Shown here: positions 1 to 8,046 of the stretch, in pieces
How positions within the stretch are numbered: position 1 is the first letter of the stretch
Layout: every line of letters starts with the position of its first letter
Source: Vreelandella massiliensis
GTDB lineage: Bacteria; Pseudomonadota; Gammaproteobacteria; Pseudomonadales; Halomonadaceae
Direction: 5' to 3'
Assembly (NCBI RefSeq): GCF_900155385.1
Contig: NZ_LT699745.1
Coordinates: 1,068,946 to 1,132,945, forward strand
DNA length: 64,000 nucleotides
The notes under the pieces: model-generated
What the model saw: only the letters and a program-made list of their open reading frames with translations
What the model was told of the DNA's origin: nothing
Database searches by the model: none
Program-made: the position numbers and the translations under genes

Positions 1-87
1 CAGCCCCGCCAGGGCGAGGCGTAGACGATAAGGCTTTAGCAGTGTCGATAACCTGAATAGGACGCGGTGGTTAGGGCGTGGGCTCAT
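1..87 (-). CDS. ABC exporter, N-terminal fragment (partial)
   Basis: This is the first 29 codons of a minus-strand gene that leaves the window at its left edge. The start ATG is at 87-85, with an AGGAGA ribosome site about 10 bases upstream. The visible peptide is basic and then hydrophobic, with an LLKPYRLRLALAGL segment. That is the usual opening of half-size ABC exporters of the MsbA/lipid type, where it leads into the first membrane helix. The ATPase domain is outside the window, so the family call rests on the N-terminus alone. Confidence 0.5.
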   Translation of the reverse strand, partial: MSPRPNHRVLFRLSTLLKPYRLRLALAGL

Positions 88-312
88 GGCGTATCCGCTC
101 TCCTGGCTGGTGCATCGCCTTAATGGGTAATAGCACGTTCGACGCGGTAAAAGCGTAAAAGGTATAAAACCAGCGTCAGTTAGTGCAGAGTCGGATGGTG
201 TAACATAGGGTGCAACAATAGATAGTCCAGCGTCTCAAGGATGGCGTTACGCGCAACGCTCCAATGGCGGCGTCATCTTCTTGATACTCAAGTTTTCTAA
301 TTATGATGCGAG

Positions 313-426
313 ATGACCATGCCCACCAAGCCCACACCCCCTTCACAATCAACGCGTTTACCCTGCCGTGGCTGCACGGCCGACTGTAAAAACTACCCGA
401 CATGCGAGGGTAAACCTTGGAGATAG
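313..426 (+). CDS. Small Cys-rich peptide, 37 aa, hypothetical
   Basis: An open frame from ATG 313 (or ATG 319) to TAG 424-426 encodes 37 residues. The C-terminal half, PCRGCTADCKNYPTCEGKPW, carries four cysteines in a C-x2-C-x3-C-x5-C array, which could bind metal or form disulfides. The N-terminal half is rich in Pro, Thr and Ser. The ribosome site is weak. I do not know a function; the spacing of the cysteines makes a chance frame less likely. It is convergent with the AhpD-like gene, and a GC hairpin lies between them. Confidence 0.45.
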   Translation: MTMPTKPTPPSQSTRLPCRGCTADCKNYPTCEGKPWR

Positions 427-445
427 TGCGATAGTCGCGGATGGA

Positions 446-467
446 GGGGGAGGGTAGGCACTCCCCC
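446..467. terminator. GC hairpin between convergent genes
   Basis: GGGGGAG (446-452) pairs with CTCCCCC (461-467) across an 8-base loop. It lies between the stop of the small Cys-rich frame and the stop of the AhpD-like gene. There is no clear T-run, so termination is only a guess from position. Confidence 0.3.
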
Positions 468-503
468 GACGATGCGATAGGAACAGCTTTTGAGTATTAG
501 CTC

Positions 504-845
504 TTATTTTTGGAAGCTATCAAATGCTTCAAGTGCTTGGGCAGCGTAGGTAAAAGAGGGGCCGCCTCCCATATAGACACACACGCCTAGCATTTCCATC
601 ACCTCTTCACGGGTGGCGCCAAGTTCAGCAACCGCCTTGGCATGAAAGGCGATACAGCCATCGCAGCGGATGCTGATGCCGATAGCCAGTGCCATCAGCT
701 CCTTGTGCTTATGGGATAGCGCGCCTTCCTGGTTGGCCCCCTTTGCCATCTGAGAAAACCCTTTAGTGACATCGGGAATGTTCTTGCCGATCTCCTGCAT
801 GAGCGCAGAGAGGTCTTGCGTGGTTTTTTGCCAATCTTTATGCAT
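504..845 (-). CDS. Carboxymuconolactone decarboxylase/AhpD-like protein
   Basis: A 113-residue, all-helical protein of the carboxymuconolactone decarboxylase (CMD)/AhpD family. It has the redox motif C61-x2-C64-x3-H68 (CDGCIAFH), with Glu49 upstream. In AhpD-like members this motif gives thiol peroxidase or disulfide reductase activity; here the substrate is unknown. The length fits single-domain CMD proteins. It is the last gene of a minus-strand run after the SQR-like gene, a membrane protein and an ankyrin protein, about 90 bases away from the last of these, so it may have its own promoter. A thiol-redox role next to a sulfide oxidoreductase would make sense but is inferred. Confidence 0.85.
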   Translation of the reverse strand: MHKDWQKTTQDLSALMQEIGKNIPDVTKGFSQMAKGANQEGALSHKHKELMALAIGISIRCDGCIAFHAKAVAELGATREEVMEMLGVCVYMGGGPSFTYAAQALEAFDSFQK

Positions 846-938
846 GAAAAAGGTCCTCAGTTACTTGAGAGTGAGTGCGGGGCTAATTGTAAATTATTAT
901 ATGCTAAGAGTTAATCGGTATGTTCGGGGTGGTAGGCG

Positions 939-1535
939 TCAGGTGTACGCCTGGAGCAAAGCGAGGAGTTGCTGATGCCCCTCCAGGGCGGCCCACTGAA
1001 CGGCAGTTCTTCCTTCGCTATCGCTTAGGTAGGGATCTGCGCCATGTACCAAGAGCTTTTGGGCACTGACAATATCATTCTGCTTGGCAGCCCAAATCAG
1101 CGCTGTCCAACCAAGAGCATCTTGATGGTTAACGTCTGCGCCTTGAGACAACAAGTAGTCGAGAGAGTCTGGCTCTTTGCTGACCACGGCGATCATCAGC
1201 GCCGAATAACCGCTTTCATCCTGGTGCTCCAGGTTTGCGCCCGCCTCATGAAGGCGGCGTAAAATCGCTACTTCGCCGAGTGACGCTGCTTTGATGAGAG
1301 GTGACCAGCCACAGCTGTCGTCAAGGTCAAGTTTGGCACCTTGCTGGATAAGCGTATTAACACTTGCCGCATTTCGCTCTTCGACAGCGCGAAATAGTGC
1401 TGTTCTGCCCAATGGGTCGCGTTCATCAATATCGTAGCTGAGCCACTGGTAGGCGCTGAAAAATGCAGTCAAGACGATCAGCATGGATACTACCCCACTG
1501 GCCAGTGGGTAACGCGAGACAACAGCGAGCGACAT
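939..1535 (-). CDS. Membrane-anchored ankyrin-repeat protein
   Basis: 198 residues. A single hydrophobic segment at about residues 12-32 acts as signal anchor, followed by about five ankyrin repeats from residue 41 to the end (recognisable cores such as GRTALFRAVE, GYSALMIAV, GWTALIWAA and GRTAVQWAA). Ankyrin repeats bind proteins; the topology puts them in the periplasm. The ATG overlaps the TAA of the preceding membrane protein by one base (TAATG), so translation is probably coupled. Small periplasmic ankyrin proteins often accompany redox enzymes such as catalases. Here the neighbour is an SQR-like flavoprotein, but the partner is not shown by the sequence. Confidence 0.8.
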   Translation of the reverse strand: MSLAVVSRYPLASGVVSMLIVLTAFFSAYQWLSYDIDERDPLGRTALFRAVEERNAASVNTLIQQGAKLDLDDSCGWSPLIKAASLGEVAILRRLHEAGANLEHQDESGYSALMIAVVSKEPDSLDYLLSQGADVNHQDALGWTALIWAAKQNDIVSAQKLLVHGADPYLSDSEGRTAVQWAALEGHQQLLALLQAYT

Positions 1536-1870
1536 TACGTCCTCTCACGGACGAAAAAGCTCAAAGGATGCACCACAAGATAGGCAATAACGGCAGTACC
1601 TATGATGGCGCTCACCAGCACGGACCAGTCAACCCAAGTGGCAATATAGCTTAACTGGGAGTGCGTCATGGGGGGTATCCACAGCAGTGCAGACAACCCC
1701 ACCAGTGCGGCGATAGCCACCGCTGGATAGCAGCGGTACCGGGTGATTTGATAGCCCCGTAAATATGCCACGAAATGTAGCGTAATCAGTACGATGGTGC
1801 CGATGGTTAACCACCAGGCGAACGGGGCTAGGGCATACATTAAGATAGTGAGCGTGCTGTAGATGGACAT
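1535..1870 (-). CDS. Small integral membrane protein, unknown function
   Basis: 111 residues with about three hydrophobic helices (roughly residues 8-36, 48-66 and 80-103) and little else. No family recognised. A good ribosome site, GAGGAGA, precedes the ATG, and the gene starts 18 bases after the SQR-like gene stops, so it is cotranscribed with it. It then overlaps the ankyrin gene by one base. A role as a membrane partner or quinone-side anchor for the exported flavoprotein is possible but speculative. Confidence 0.75.
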   Translation of the reverse strand: MSIYSTLTILMYALAPFAWWLTIGTIVLITLHFVAYLRGYQITRYRCYPAVAIAALVGLSALLWIPPMTHSQLSYIATWVDWSVLVSAIIGTAVIAYLVVHPLSFFVRERT

Positions 1871-1888
1871 CAGGCTGTTTCTCCTCGG

Positions 1889-3220
1889 TTAAGCTTGCCC
1901 TTCAAGTACGGCGTAATACGCGGGCTGAAGCATGCGGTCTTTCATTACCCAAACGGCCCAGGATTCGTCTTTTGGATCGATAAACGGAAAAGAGGGCATG
2001 AAAGCGAAGTTATCCTCATAGCCAAACTCCACTAACATCGCTTTACCAATGCCGGTAATCATGGGGCAGGAGGTGTAGCCACGGTGCCGGGCGGGCGGTT
2101 CCTTGCCTTGCATGACAGCGATCAGGTTCTCTTCCACCACCGGTGCTTGCGCCTTGACGCTTGCCGCCGTCTTGTTGATCGGCGCGCCAATCACATCACC
2201 GATACCGAAGACTTCGGGATAGTGATTATGCTGTAGCGTGTGAATATCGACATTCAGCCACTCACCGGCATGCGGGCCATCTAGCGCAATCAAGTCACTC
2301 TCTTTGACGAAGTCATGCGCACTCATAGGAGGGACGACATGGATGAAGTCGTAATCTCGCGTTACCCGCTCGCCGCTATCGCTATCTTCCAGCAGGAATT
2401 CAGCCTGTCTGGCCCGAGGGTCAATGGCCACCAAGCGGTGAAAGTGGCGGCGGTTGACGCCCTGCTGATCAAAGCGTTGTTTAACAAAATCGTTGATCCA
2501 GGGCTGGGTGAATAGCACCGAACCTGGCGCCATAAAGTCGACGTCGAAAGCACTTCGGCGGCCACTATTTTCCAAATGAGAAAGCGTGGTGAAGGTCATT
2601 TTTAGCGGTGCCCCGGCGCACTTCACCGCCGTTGGCGACATGGTGAATAGCCCCTGCCCGCCGCCGCTATCGATCCAGGACTTTATGGTTTGACGCGTTT
2701 TTGCCGCCGCATCAATGCTGGCATAGACGCTGCCAATGCCGTGCTGGCCGACTAACTCAGGCGACATTCCCTCAATTAAGTGGTAGTTCAACTGAAGCCC
2801 CGTCGCGACAACCAGGTAGTCATAGTTCAGCCTTTCGCCGTTGGCGAGTTCGACGCGGCGATTCTGCGCATCAATGCCGGCGGCGCGTTCGCGTACCCAG
2901 TTGATGCCTTGCGGAACAAATTCTGCGTTGGAGCGCATGGTTTTAGCGGCAGGCCAAACGCCAGAGGCCACCATTGTCCAGCCCGGCTGATAATGGTGGG
3001 TTTCACTCGGCTCAATGAGGGTGATGGTGCCGCCACGTAGACGCCGCGCGAGGCGGTTGGCCATCGCCATGCCTGATGCGCCACCACCAATGATGACGAT
3101 ATGTGCTTGAGTATCGACGGTGTTGGCGTATAGCGGGGGCGTCAGTAGGGTGCTGGCACCTACGCCCGCGCTCATTTTAAGCAACTGGCGGCGACTCAGT
3201 TTGAAAGTGCGATATGACAT
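1889..3220 (-). CDS. Tat-exported sulfide:quinone oxidoreductase-like flavoprotein
   Basis: A two-dinucleotide-binding-domain flavoprotein of the SQR/FccB type, 443 residues from the preferred start at 3220. That ATG has GAGAGG seven bases upstream; an upstream ATG at 3235 would add five residues. The N-terminus has a twin-arginine signal (SRRQLLK), so the folded FAD protein should be exported. The FAD-binding GGGASGMAMANRLARR segment follows. Cysteines in KCAGAPLKM (about residue 201) and YTSCPMITG (about 385) match the two SQR cysteines that handle sulfide sulfur; the C-terminal aromatic stretch resembles the quinone/membrane end. Most SQRs lack a Tat signal, so FccB-like electron transfer to a cytochrome is the alternative. 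First gene of a four-gene minus-strand run. Confidence 0.8.
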   Translation of the reverse strand: MSYRTFKLSRRQLLKMSAGVGASTLLTPPLYANTVDTQAHIVIIGGGASGMAMANRLARRLRGGTITLIEPSETHHYQPGWTMVASGVWPAAKTMRSNAEFVPQGINWVRERAAGIDAQNRRVELANGERLNYDYLVVATGLQLNYHLIEGMSPELVGQHGIGSVYASIDAAAKTRQTIKSWIDSGGGQGLFTMSPTAVKCAGAPLKMTFTTLSHLENSGRRSAFDVDFMAPGSVLFTQPWINDFVKQRFDQQGVNRRHFHRLVAIDPRARQAEFLLEDSDSGERVTRDYDFIHVVPPMSAHDFVKESDLIALDGPHAGEWLNVDIHTLQHNHYPEVFGIGDVIGAPINKTAASVKAQAPVVEENLIAVMQGKEPPARHRGYTSCPMITGIGKAMLVEFGYEDNFAFMPSFPFIDPKDESWAVWVMKDRMLQPAYYAVLEGQA

Positions 3221-3250
3221 GGCGGGACCTCTCATGGCAGCATAATTCTT

Positions 3251-3280
3251 AAATTATATATTGTTATATGGTTATAATTT
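3251..3280. promoter_or_regulatory. Inverted repeat upstream of the SQR-like operon
   Basis: AAATTATA (3251-3258) and TATAATTT (3273-3280) are perfect 8-base inverted arms, 14 bases apart, about 30 bases upstream of the SQR-like start in a very AT-rich stretch. The inside also reads nearly symmetric (ATATTGTTATAT). The place and form fit an operator overlapping the promoter. ArsR-type sulfur-responsive repressors use AT-rich dyads, but no regulator gene lies beside it. Confidence 0.4.
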
Positions 3281-3531
3281 TATTCTTATTGCGCGATGAC
3301 GCCATACACATTTTGTCGCAGTCTGAGGGCGGAAAACTTGCACCCGCCCGTAGATCTTCTCGTAAACGATAAGCGCCCGAACTCAATACCCAGGCGCTTG
3401 ATTGTTAAACGTGAATACTGGCCCGAGTTCGACCCGAGGTAAGAACCCCGAGCTTGCGTATGCCGCCTGTGTGGATGCTGATTAAGCGAAGGTTTCGGCC
3501 GTTTGCGTAGCGAGGTCAATCACGCATTAGT
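3281..3531. other. Intergenic stretch, no gene recognised
   Basis: A 77-codon open frame exists on the minus strand (3519-3286). It has no ribosome site and a low-complexity, Arg/Ser-rich product, and I could not relate it to any family. The stretch contains a hairpin-like repeat, AAGCGCC...GGCGCTT, around 3370-3400. It may be decayed coding or repeat sequence. Confidence 0.35.
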
Positions 3532-3603
3532 GTGAACATGGGGTCCACTTTTGCCGTTATTACGTTACTATCGTTAAAAAACGTAAAGGAGGCGGCAAGG
3601 GAC

Positions 3604-4095
3604 ATGGCGACAAGAGGGCAGAGGATATCAGCGAGCCTCGTAGGGGCATGCCTCGGGGTGTTGCTGGCCATGAGTCAGGCGCAAGGCCAAAGCTGGCCTG
3701 AGAGCATTGAGATTGAGCAGGGCGGGAAGCGTACGACAGTGGCGATGGATACGCTGCGCGCGCAAGCCGACGTCAGTTTTCGTTTTTATGACCCCTACCT
3801 CGGCCGCGAGGTGGATCTTCGTGGCTTGGAACTAGGCGACTGGGCGCGAAATACCTTCGGCCAGGAGGTCGAAACGTTGACGCTCACCGCCATGGACGGA
3901 TTTCAGGTCGCATTTGACGAGCTTCCTGGGGCGAACTGGATCTTGGTCACTCACCTTGATGGCAACGCCCTCGGGCTGCGCGATAAAGGCCCGCTGCGGT
4001 TGGTGGAGCGCGACTATGGCGATCGCGATGTCGATAACCTGCGTCTGTTTAACGACTGGATCTGGATGATCGAGCGCATCGAGGGGGCGCCGTGA
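3604..4095 (+). CDS. Periplasmic molybdopterin-fold-like protein, Cys-free
   Basis: 163 residues from ATG 3604, preceded by AAAGGAGG; an in-frame upstream start at 3532 lacks a site. A signal peptide ends near residue 27 (AQGQ). The mature protein resembles the small sulfite-oxidase/molybdopterin-binding fold (oxidoreductase molybdopterin-binding type) but has no cysteine at all, so it cannot ligate molybdenum in the usual way and is more likely a ligand-sensing or scaffold protein. It is a paralogue of the protein at 44618-45148: both end in a GPL/GPI, acidic, aromatic, W...RI/RLI pattern. Its TGA overlaps the GTG of the downstream diguanylate cyclase, so the two are cotranslated and probably work as one sensor. 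Confidence 0.75.
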   Translation: MATRGQRISASLVGACLGVLLAMSQAQGQSWPESIEIEQGGKRTTVAMDTLRAQADVSFRFYDPYLGREVDLRGLELGDWARNTFGQEVETLTLTAMDGFQVAFDELPGANWILVTHLDGNALGLRDKGPLRLVERDYGDRDVDNLRLFNDWIWMIERIEGAP

Positions 4096-5210
4096 TTCGT
4101 CGTCTTTGCCAGATGCGAAGCGGCTGGCTGTGGCTCAGCCTTGCTAGCTTCTCGACGCTAGTGCTGCTGGTTATCTACGATATGCGCCTGGTGACACCCG
4201 AGATCGACCGCTACTTCAGCCAGCAAGACAACGTGACCGGGCATCAACTGGCGACGCGTTCGCGTATGTTCTTGCACGATACGCTGGAGGCGTTGCTCAC
4301 GGAGACGCCCTCGCTGGAGTCGGCGTCAATGTCGCTGGATATCGCCTACGGCTTTCTGGATATCGACGTCTATCGTGAGCGCTATGCGTGCACCGAGCGC
4401 TCCCTATCCGATATTGACGCCCTGCAGCGCCAGCTCATGAAGGCCTCTACTCCCGAAATCGCGCGGATCATTGAGGCGCTGCTTCCGGTCCTTGAGTGCT
4501 TGACGGATATCGAGATCGCGCAACGGGTGCAGCGTAGCGCGACGGTCAACGCCTTCGTGGACGAGGCGCGCCAACACCAGACGCTTTTATTGATTGGCAC
4601 TCTGATCGTTTATCTGCTGGGACTAATCTTTTGGTGGTTCCACGAAAAACAGCGTCGCGCCACCGAGAAGGCCTCACGCGAGAGTCTGCGCTGGATGACC
4701 AAGGCGCTTCGGGATCCGCTCACGGGGGTGGGCAATCGCGATGCCCTTTACCAAGATATCGCCGAACAGCCCGACGAGCGGATGGGCCTGCTGTTGATCG
4801 ATATCGATTACTTTAAGCCCTATAACGACTGCTTGGGCCATCCCGAAGGCGATCGCCTGCTTCGACGGTTAACGCACTTAATTGAGCAGGCCATGGGGGA
4901 AGAGGCCACGCTTTATCGGATGGGAGGCGACGAGTTTGCCGTATTGATGAACTGCAACACGCGCGAAACGTTGCAGCAGCGGTGCGCCGCCCTGGTCGAT
5001 GCCGTTACCCGCGAAGCGATTACGCATCCAGACTCACCGATAAGCACGATGGTCACGCTCAGCGGCGGAGGGGTATGGTTCTGTCCAGCCGATACGGGAT
5101 TTGAGCACGCTTACGCCGCCGCAGACGCGGCACTGTACCGTATCAAACAGGCCGGCCGCGATGGCTGGGAGGTGAGTCATACAGGGACGTCTTCCCAATG
5201 CCCCGCATAG
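4092..5210 (+). CDS. Membrane diguanylate cyclase (GGDEF)
   Basis: 372 residues. Membrane helices at about 12-30 and 163-183 flank a roughly 130-residue periplasmic helical sensor, and a cytoplasmic GGDEF domain follows (about 205-365) with intact GGDEF at 278-282, so it should make c-di-GMP from two GTP. No RxxD inhibitory site is present just before the motif. The start is GTG 4092, overlapping the stop of the periplasmic protein gene upstream. The periplasmic domain shares a recognisable patch (SLDIAYGFLDIDVY) with that of the hybrid kinase at 45184 (SLKMAYDILYSRL), which is likewise preceded by the paralogous periplasmic gene. Confidence 0.9.
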   Translation: MIRRLCQMRSGWLWLSLASFSTLVLLVIYDMRLVTPEIDRYFSQQDNVTGHQLATRSRMFLHDTLEALLTETPSLESASMSLDIAYGFLDIDVYRERYACTERSLSDIDALQRQLMKASTPEIARIIEALLPVLECLTDIEIAQRVQRSATVNAFVDEARQHQTLLLIGTLIVYLLGLIFWWFHEKQRRATEKASRESLRWMTKALRDPLTGVGNRDALYQDIAEQPDERMGLLLIDIDYFKPYNDCLGHPEGDRLLRRLTHLIEQAMGEEATLYRMGGDEFAVLMNCNTRETLQQRCAALVDAVTREAITHPDSPISTMVTLSGGGVWFCPADTGFEHAYAAADAALYRIKQAGRDGWEVSHTGTSSQCPA

Positions 5211-5267
5211 ACCTTGACCGGTGCGCTTCTGGAGCTGCAAAAATCGCCATAACGGCATGGGGGTTAG

Positions 5268-5963
5268 ATGAAAACGATAGGCCTGATTGGCGGAATGAGT
5301 TGGGAATCTACCCAGATCTACTACCGGCTGATGAACCAAAAGGTAAGAGACGAGCTTGGCGGGCTGCATTCAGCAAAGCTGATTCTCTACAGCGTCGACT
5401 TTGCCGAGATTGAGGCGCTGCAGCAGCGAGGAGCGTGGCAGGCCGCAGGAGAAATACTCGCCACGGCAGCGTGCGCGGTCGAATCGGCCGGCGCCGACGT
5501 GGTGGTTCTCTGTACCAACACGATGCACAAAGTGGCGCCTCAGATTGAACAAGCCATCAGCACTCCCTTTCTGCATATTGCCGATGCCACCGCTAACGTG
5601 CTCAAAAAGGGAGGCGTTACCCGGGTGGGACTGTTGGGAACAGCGTTCACGATGGAGCAAGCGTTTTACCGCAGTCGCCTTGAGGAGCAGGGTATCGAGG
5701 TGGTGATCCCCGATGATCGACAAAGAGCGCGTATCCACACCGTGATTTTTAACGAACTCTGTCGCGGTGAGATAAAAGCAGCGTCAAAAGCCGCCTATCT
5801 GGAGGTGGTCGCGTCACTGGCGGCGCGCGGTGCTCAGGGGGTCATTTTAGGGTGCACCGAAATCGGCCTTCTGATTCAAAGCACCGATACAGATGTCCGT
5901 CTGTTCGACACGACAGCAATCCATGCGGAGCAAGCCGTTCAGTATGCGCTAGGCCGGTTTTAG
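5268..5963 (+). CDS. Aspartate/glutamate racemase family protein
   Basis: 231 residues, the usual size for this PLP-independent family. The N-terminal GLIGGMSWEST motif and the two catalytic cysteines, Cys82 in LCTNTMHK and Cys196 in GCTEIGLL, are all present, so it should racemise aspartate or a related acidic amino acid through two-base chemistry in the cytoplasm. A G-rich ribosome site lies close to ATG 5268. It stands alone between the diguanylate cyclase (58 bases upstream, same strand) and a convergent membrane gene, and is followed by a strong hairpin. Confidence 0.9.
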   Translation: MKTIGLIGGMSWESTQIYYRLMNQKVRDELGGLHSAKLILYSVDFAEIEALQQRGAWQAAGEILATAACAVESAGADVVVLCTNTMHKVAPQIEQAISTPFLHIADATANVLKKGGVTRVGLLGTAFTMEQAFYRSRLEEQGIEVVIPDDRQRARIHTVIFNELCRGEIKAASKAAYLEVVASLAARGAQGVILGCTEIGLLIQSTDTDVRLFDTTAIHAEQAVQYALGRF

Positions 5964-5996
5964 CCGCACACTCCATGCACGACAGTGAGTGTGCGG
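5964..5996. terminator. Bidirectional hairpin between convergent genes
   Basis: CCGCACACTC (5964-5973) and GAGTGTGCGG (5987-5996) form a perfect 10-bp stem with a 13-base loop. It fills the gap between the racemase stop (5963) and the stop of the minus-strand membrane gene (5998). No clear T-run, so efficiency is uncertain. Confidence 0.55.
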
Positions 5997-5997
5997 G

Positions 5998-6693
5998 TTA
6001 TTGCCCCTCTCGCTGTTCTCCCGAGCGCTTTCGTTCCGGCCATGCCAGGGCGACCATAAAGAGCACCACCGCGAGCAGCGGTACCGAGGCGCCGGGAGCC
6101 TCCAATAGATAGAGCGTCAGGCCGCTTGCCAGGCACCAGAGCGCAGGGATAATGGCAAGTGCCCAGCGCCACCGCGACGGTGTGAGCATGGCGATGGTAC
6201 CCAGAGTGGCGATGGCCAGCGGGTCTGGTGTGAGCGCGAACACTTCAGCGCCCATAAGGCCACGCCCGAAGGGGAGCGCCAGAAGGGGATGCAGCACCAG
6301 GGCATACAGAAAGAGCCCGACCCCGATGACGCGCGACACGCTCCAGCGGTTTTGAAGTTCAAACGCACCCTTAATTGCCCACAGCGCCAGCAGCAGCCCG
6401 TGAAGCACAAAAAACGGCACCACGTAAGGAATGCCCAGATTGATAGGCGCATAGCGCTGCCAGAGAAAGGCCCAGGCAACGAATACCCAGCTCAAGGCCA
6501 GGGCCGCGAACGCTAAACGAACACGCCAAGCCGTGGGTCGCAGCAGCGCATAAAGGATGGCCACCCCCAGTGCCAGGGCGAAAAACTGCGCCGGCCACAG
6601 CGCTTGGTTGTGCATCACGAACAGACGCTCGTAGACCCGCAACGAAAACATCAACAAATCCCCGGGCCGATAGCTCGTCCACTCGCTCATCAT
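5998..6693 (-). CDS. DUF6064-type multi-pass membrane protein
   Basis: 231 residues with about six to seven hydrophobic helices. The N-terminus (SEWTSYRPGDLLMFS) and the pattern of aromatic residues match proteins I know as DUF6064; their function is unknown. GGAG lies seven bases before ATG 6693. It begins 12 bases after the stop of the aldo/keto reductase gene, so the two form a minus-strand operon. Confidence 0.75.
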   Translation of the reverse strand: MMSEWTSYRPGDLLMFSLRVYERLFVMHNQALWPAQFFALALGVAILYALLRPTAWRVRLAFAALALSWVFVAWAFLWQRYAPINLGIPYVVPFFVLHGLLLALWAIKGAFELQNRWSVSRVIGVGLFLYALVLHPLLALPFGRGLMGAEVFALTPDPLAIATLGTIAMLTPSRWRWALAIIPALWCLASGLTLYLLEAPGASVPLLAVVLFMVALAWPERKRSGEQREGQ

Positions 6694-6705
6694 CGATATA
6701 CTCCG

Positions 6706-7635
6706 TCAAAGACGCTGAACATAGTCGGCCATGGCCCGGCGCCTGGCGGCATCCGGCAGCGGGTTTGCGGCCGCTGCCATGTTCTCGCGCACGTGATCGG
6801 GGCGGGTGGTCGCGGGAATGGCGCAGCTAATGTCGGGATGCGAGATGATGAATTTGAGGATGAACTGCGCCCAGTTACCGGCACCGATATCCGACGCCCA
6901 AGACGGCAGCGGTTTGCCCTCCAGACGCCGGATCAAGCGCTTTCGCTGAAAAGGACGGTTGGCGATCACGCCGATACCGCGCTCTCGCGCCAGCGGCAGC
7001 AGCCGCGATTCGGCCTCGCGATCGACGATGTTGTAGGTCAGCTGCACAAAATCCAACGGATAATCGCGCATGATGCGCTCCATGGTGTCGTGGCGACGCC
7101 CATGCGAGGTGGTAATGCCCACATGGCGTATCTCACCGGCCTCTTTCATGGCGAAAAGCGTCTCAAGGTGCTCCTCCCAGGCCACCAAGTTGTGGACTTG
7201 CAACAGATCAAAACGGGGAATGCCCCATGCCTGGCGTGACGCCTCGATCTGCGCGGACCCCTCATCCGGGCGGGATGTCCAGACTTTATCGGTGGCGTAG
7301 ACCTGCTGAGCGGCACCGAGCTTCTCAAGGCCGTGGCCAATGGTGGCTTGGGAGCTGCCGTACATCGGCGACGAGTCGATCATGCGCCCGCTCATGGCAA
7401 AGAAAGCCGCCATGACCGCCGTGCACTGCTCAAGAAGCACAGGGTCATTGCCCACGTTGAAGGTGATCCAGCTACCCAGCCCCACCAGCGGCAGAGGGAA
7501 GTCGGTGCCGGGCAGCGGACGCTTCAGTGGCGACTTTTCTTGCGCCTCGGCATGAATTGCCGGCATGGCCGCCGCCGCAGCAAGCGAGGCCATGCCCTGT
7601 AGTAACCGGCGACGTGTCAGAGTGCGGTGCGTCAT
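6706..7635 (-). CDS. Aldo/keto reductase with Tat-like signal
   Basis: 309 residues. The N-terminus has a twin-arginine-like signal (TRRRLLQG followed by an Ala-rich stretch to about residue 28), unusual for this normally cytoplasmic NADPH-dependent family. The tetrad is visible: Asp87 and Tyr92 in MIDSSPMYG, Lys117 in ATDKV and His148 in LLQVHN, so carbonyl reduction is chemically possible. How cofactor would be supplied outside the cytoplasm is unclear; it may be exported with bound cofactor or stay inside. First gene of the operon with the DUF6064 protein. Confidence 0.85.
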   Translation of the reverse strand: MTHRTLTRRRLLQGMASLAAAAAMPAIHAEAQEKSPLKRPLPGTDFPLPLVGLGSWITFNVGNDPVLLEQCTAVMAAFFAMSGRMIDSSPMYGSSQATIGHGLEKLGAAQQVYATDKVWTSRPDEGSAQIEASRQAWGIPRFDLLQVHNLVAWEEHLETLFAMKEAGEIRHVGITTSHGRRHDTMERIMRDYPLDFVQLTYNIVDREAESRLLPLARERGIGVIANRPFQRKRLIRRLEGKPLPSWASDIGAGNWAQFILKFIISHPDISCAIPATTRPDHVRENMAAAANPLPDAARRRAMADYVQRL

Positions 7636-7779
7636 GAAGGCCTCCCGAGCCGAGATAACAGTCAGAGTGTAGTTAACTCGGCTGCATTCGAAACCTGAAA
7701 GGTCATCCTTCGTTTAGGAGAAGTGACGCAGCTCAGCGGGATTCAGCCCTTGTAGGGTCCCGGGTGATGGCTGATTCGC

Positions 7780-8046
7780 TCAATCACCACCGTCGCCATC
7801 GCCACCACCACCATCGCCACCACCCTCCTGGGAGGAGTGATCAGCGAACGCATGGTGCGGTGACGAGCGACGCCCGCGCTTGCCTGGCCAAAGACAGATA
7901 AACGCTAATACCGCACCAAACCAGGCGCCTTCCTCGGGGGAGCTCGCCGTTGTTTCCACCACGGCCAAGTAGCCGCCGATCGCCATCGGCACGGCAAACG
8001 CAAGCCGCCAAGGCAAGCTGCGGATATAGTTTCGCCAACGCGACAT
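7780..8046 (-). CDS. Small membrane protein with Gly/Asp tail
   Basis: 88 residues. A basic N-terminus (MSRWRNYIRSLPWR) precedes one or two hydrophobic helices (about 14-30 and 42-54). The tail is almost only Gly, Asp and Ser (repeated GGG/GDG). A strong AGGAGG site supports ATG 8046. No function recognised; Gly/Asp tails could bind Ca or lie disordered at the membrane. The 144 bases upstream of the aldo/keto reductase gene separate the two, so it is a unit of its own. Confidence 0.7.
   Translation of the reverse strand: MSRWRNYIRSLPWRLAFAVPMAIGGYLAVVETTASSPEEGAWFGAVLAFICLWPGKRGRRSSPHHAFADHSSQEGGGDGGGGDGDGGD

Noticed and set aside
3286-3519. 77-codon minus-strand open frame
   Set aside because: No ribosome site, Arg/Ser-rich low-complexity product, no family resemblance; listed only as an intergenic stretch.
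6604-7239. 211-codon + strand frame opposite the aldo/keto reductase
   Set aside because: Shadow of the reductase and the DUF6064 gene; no domain in its translation.
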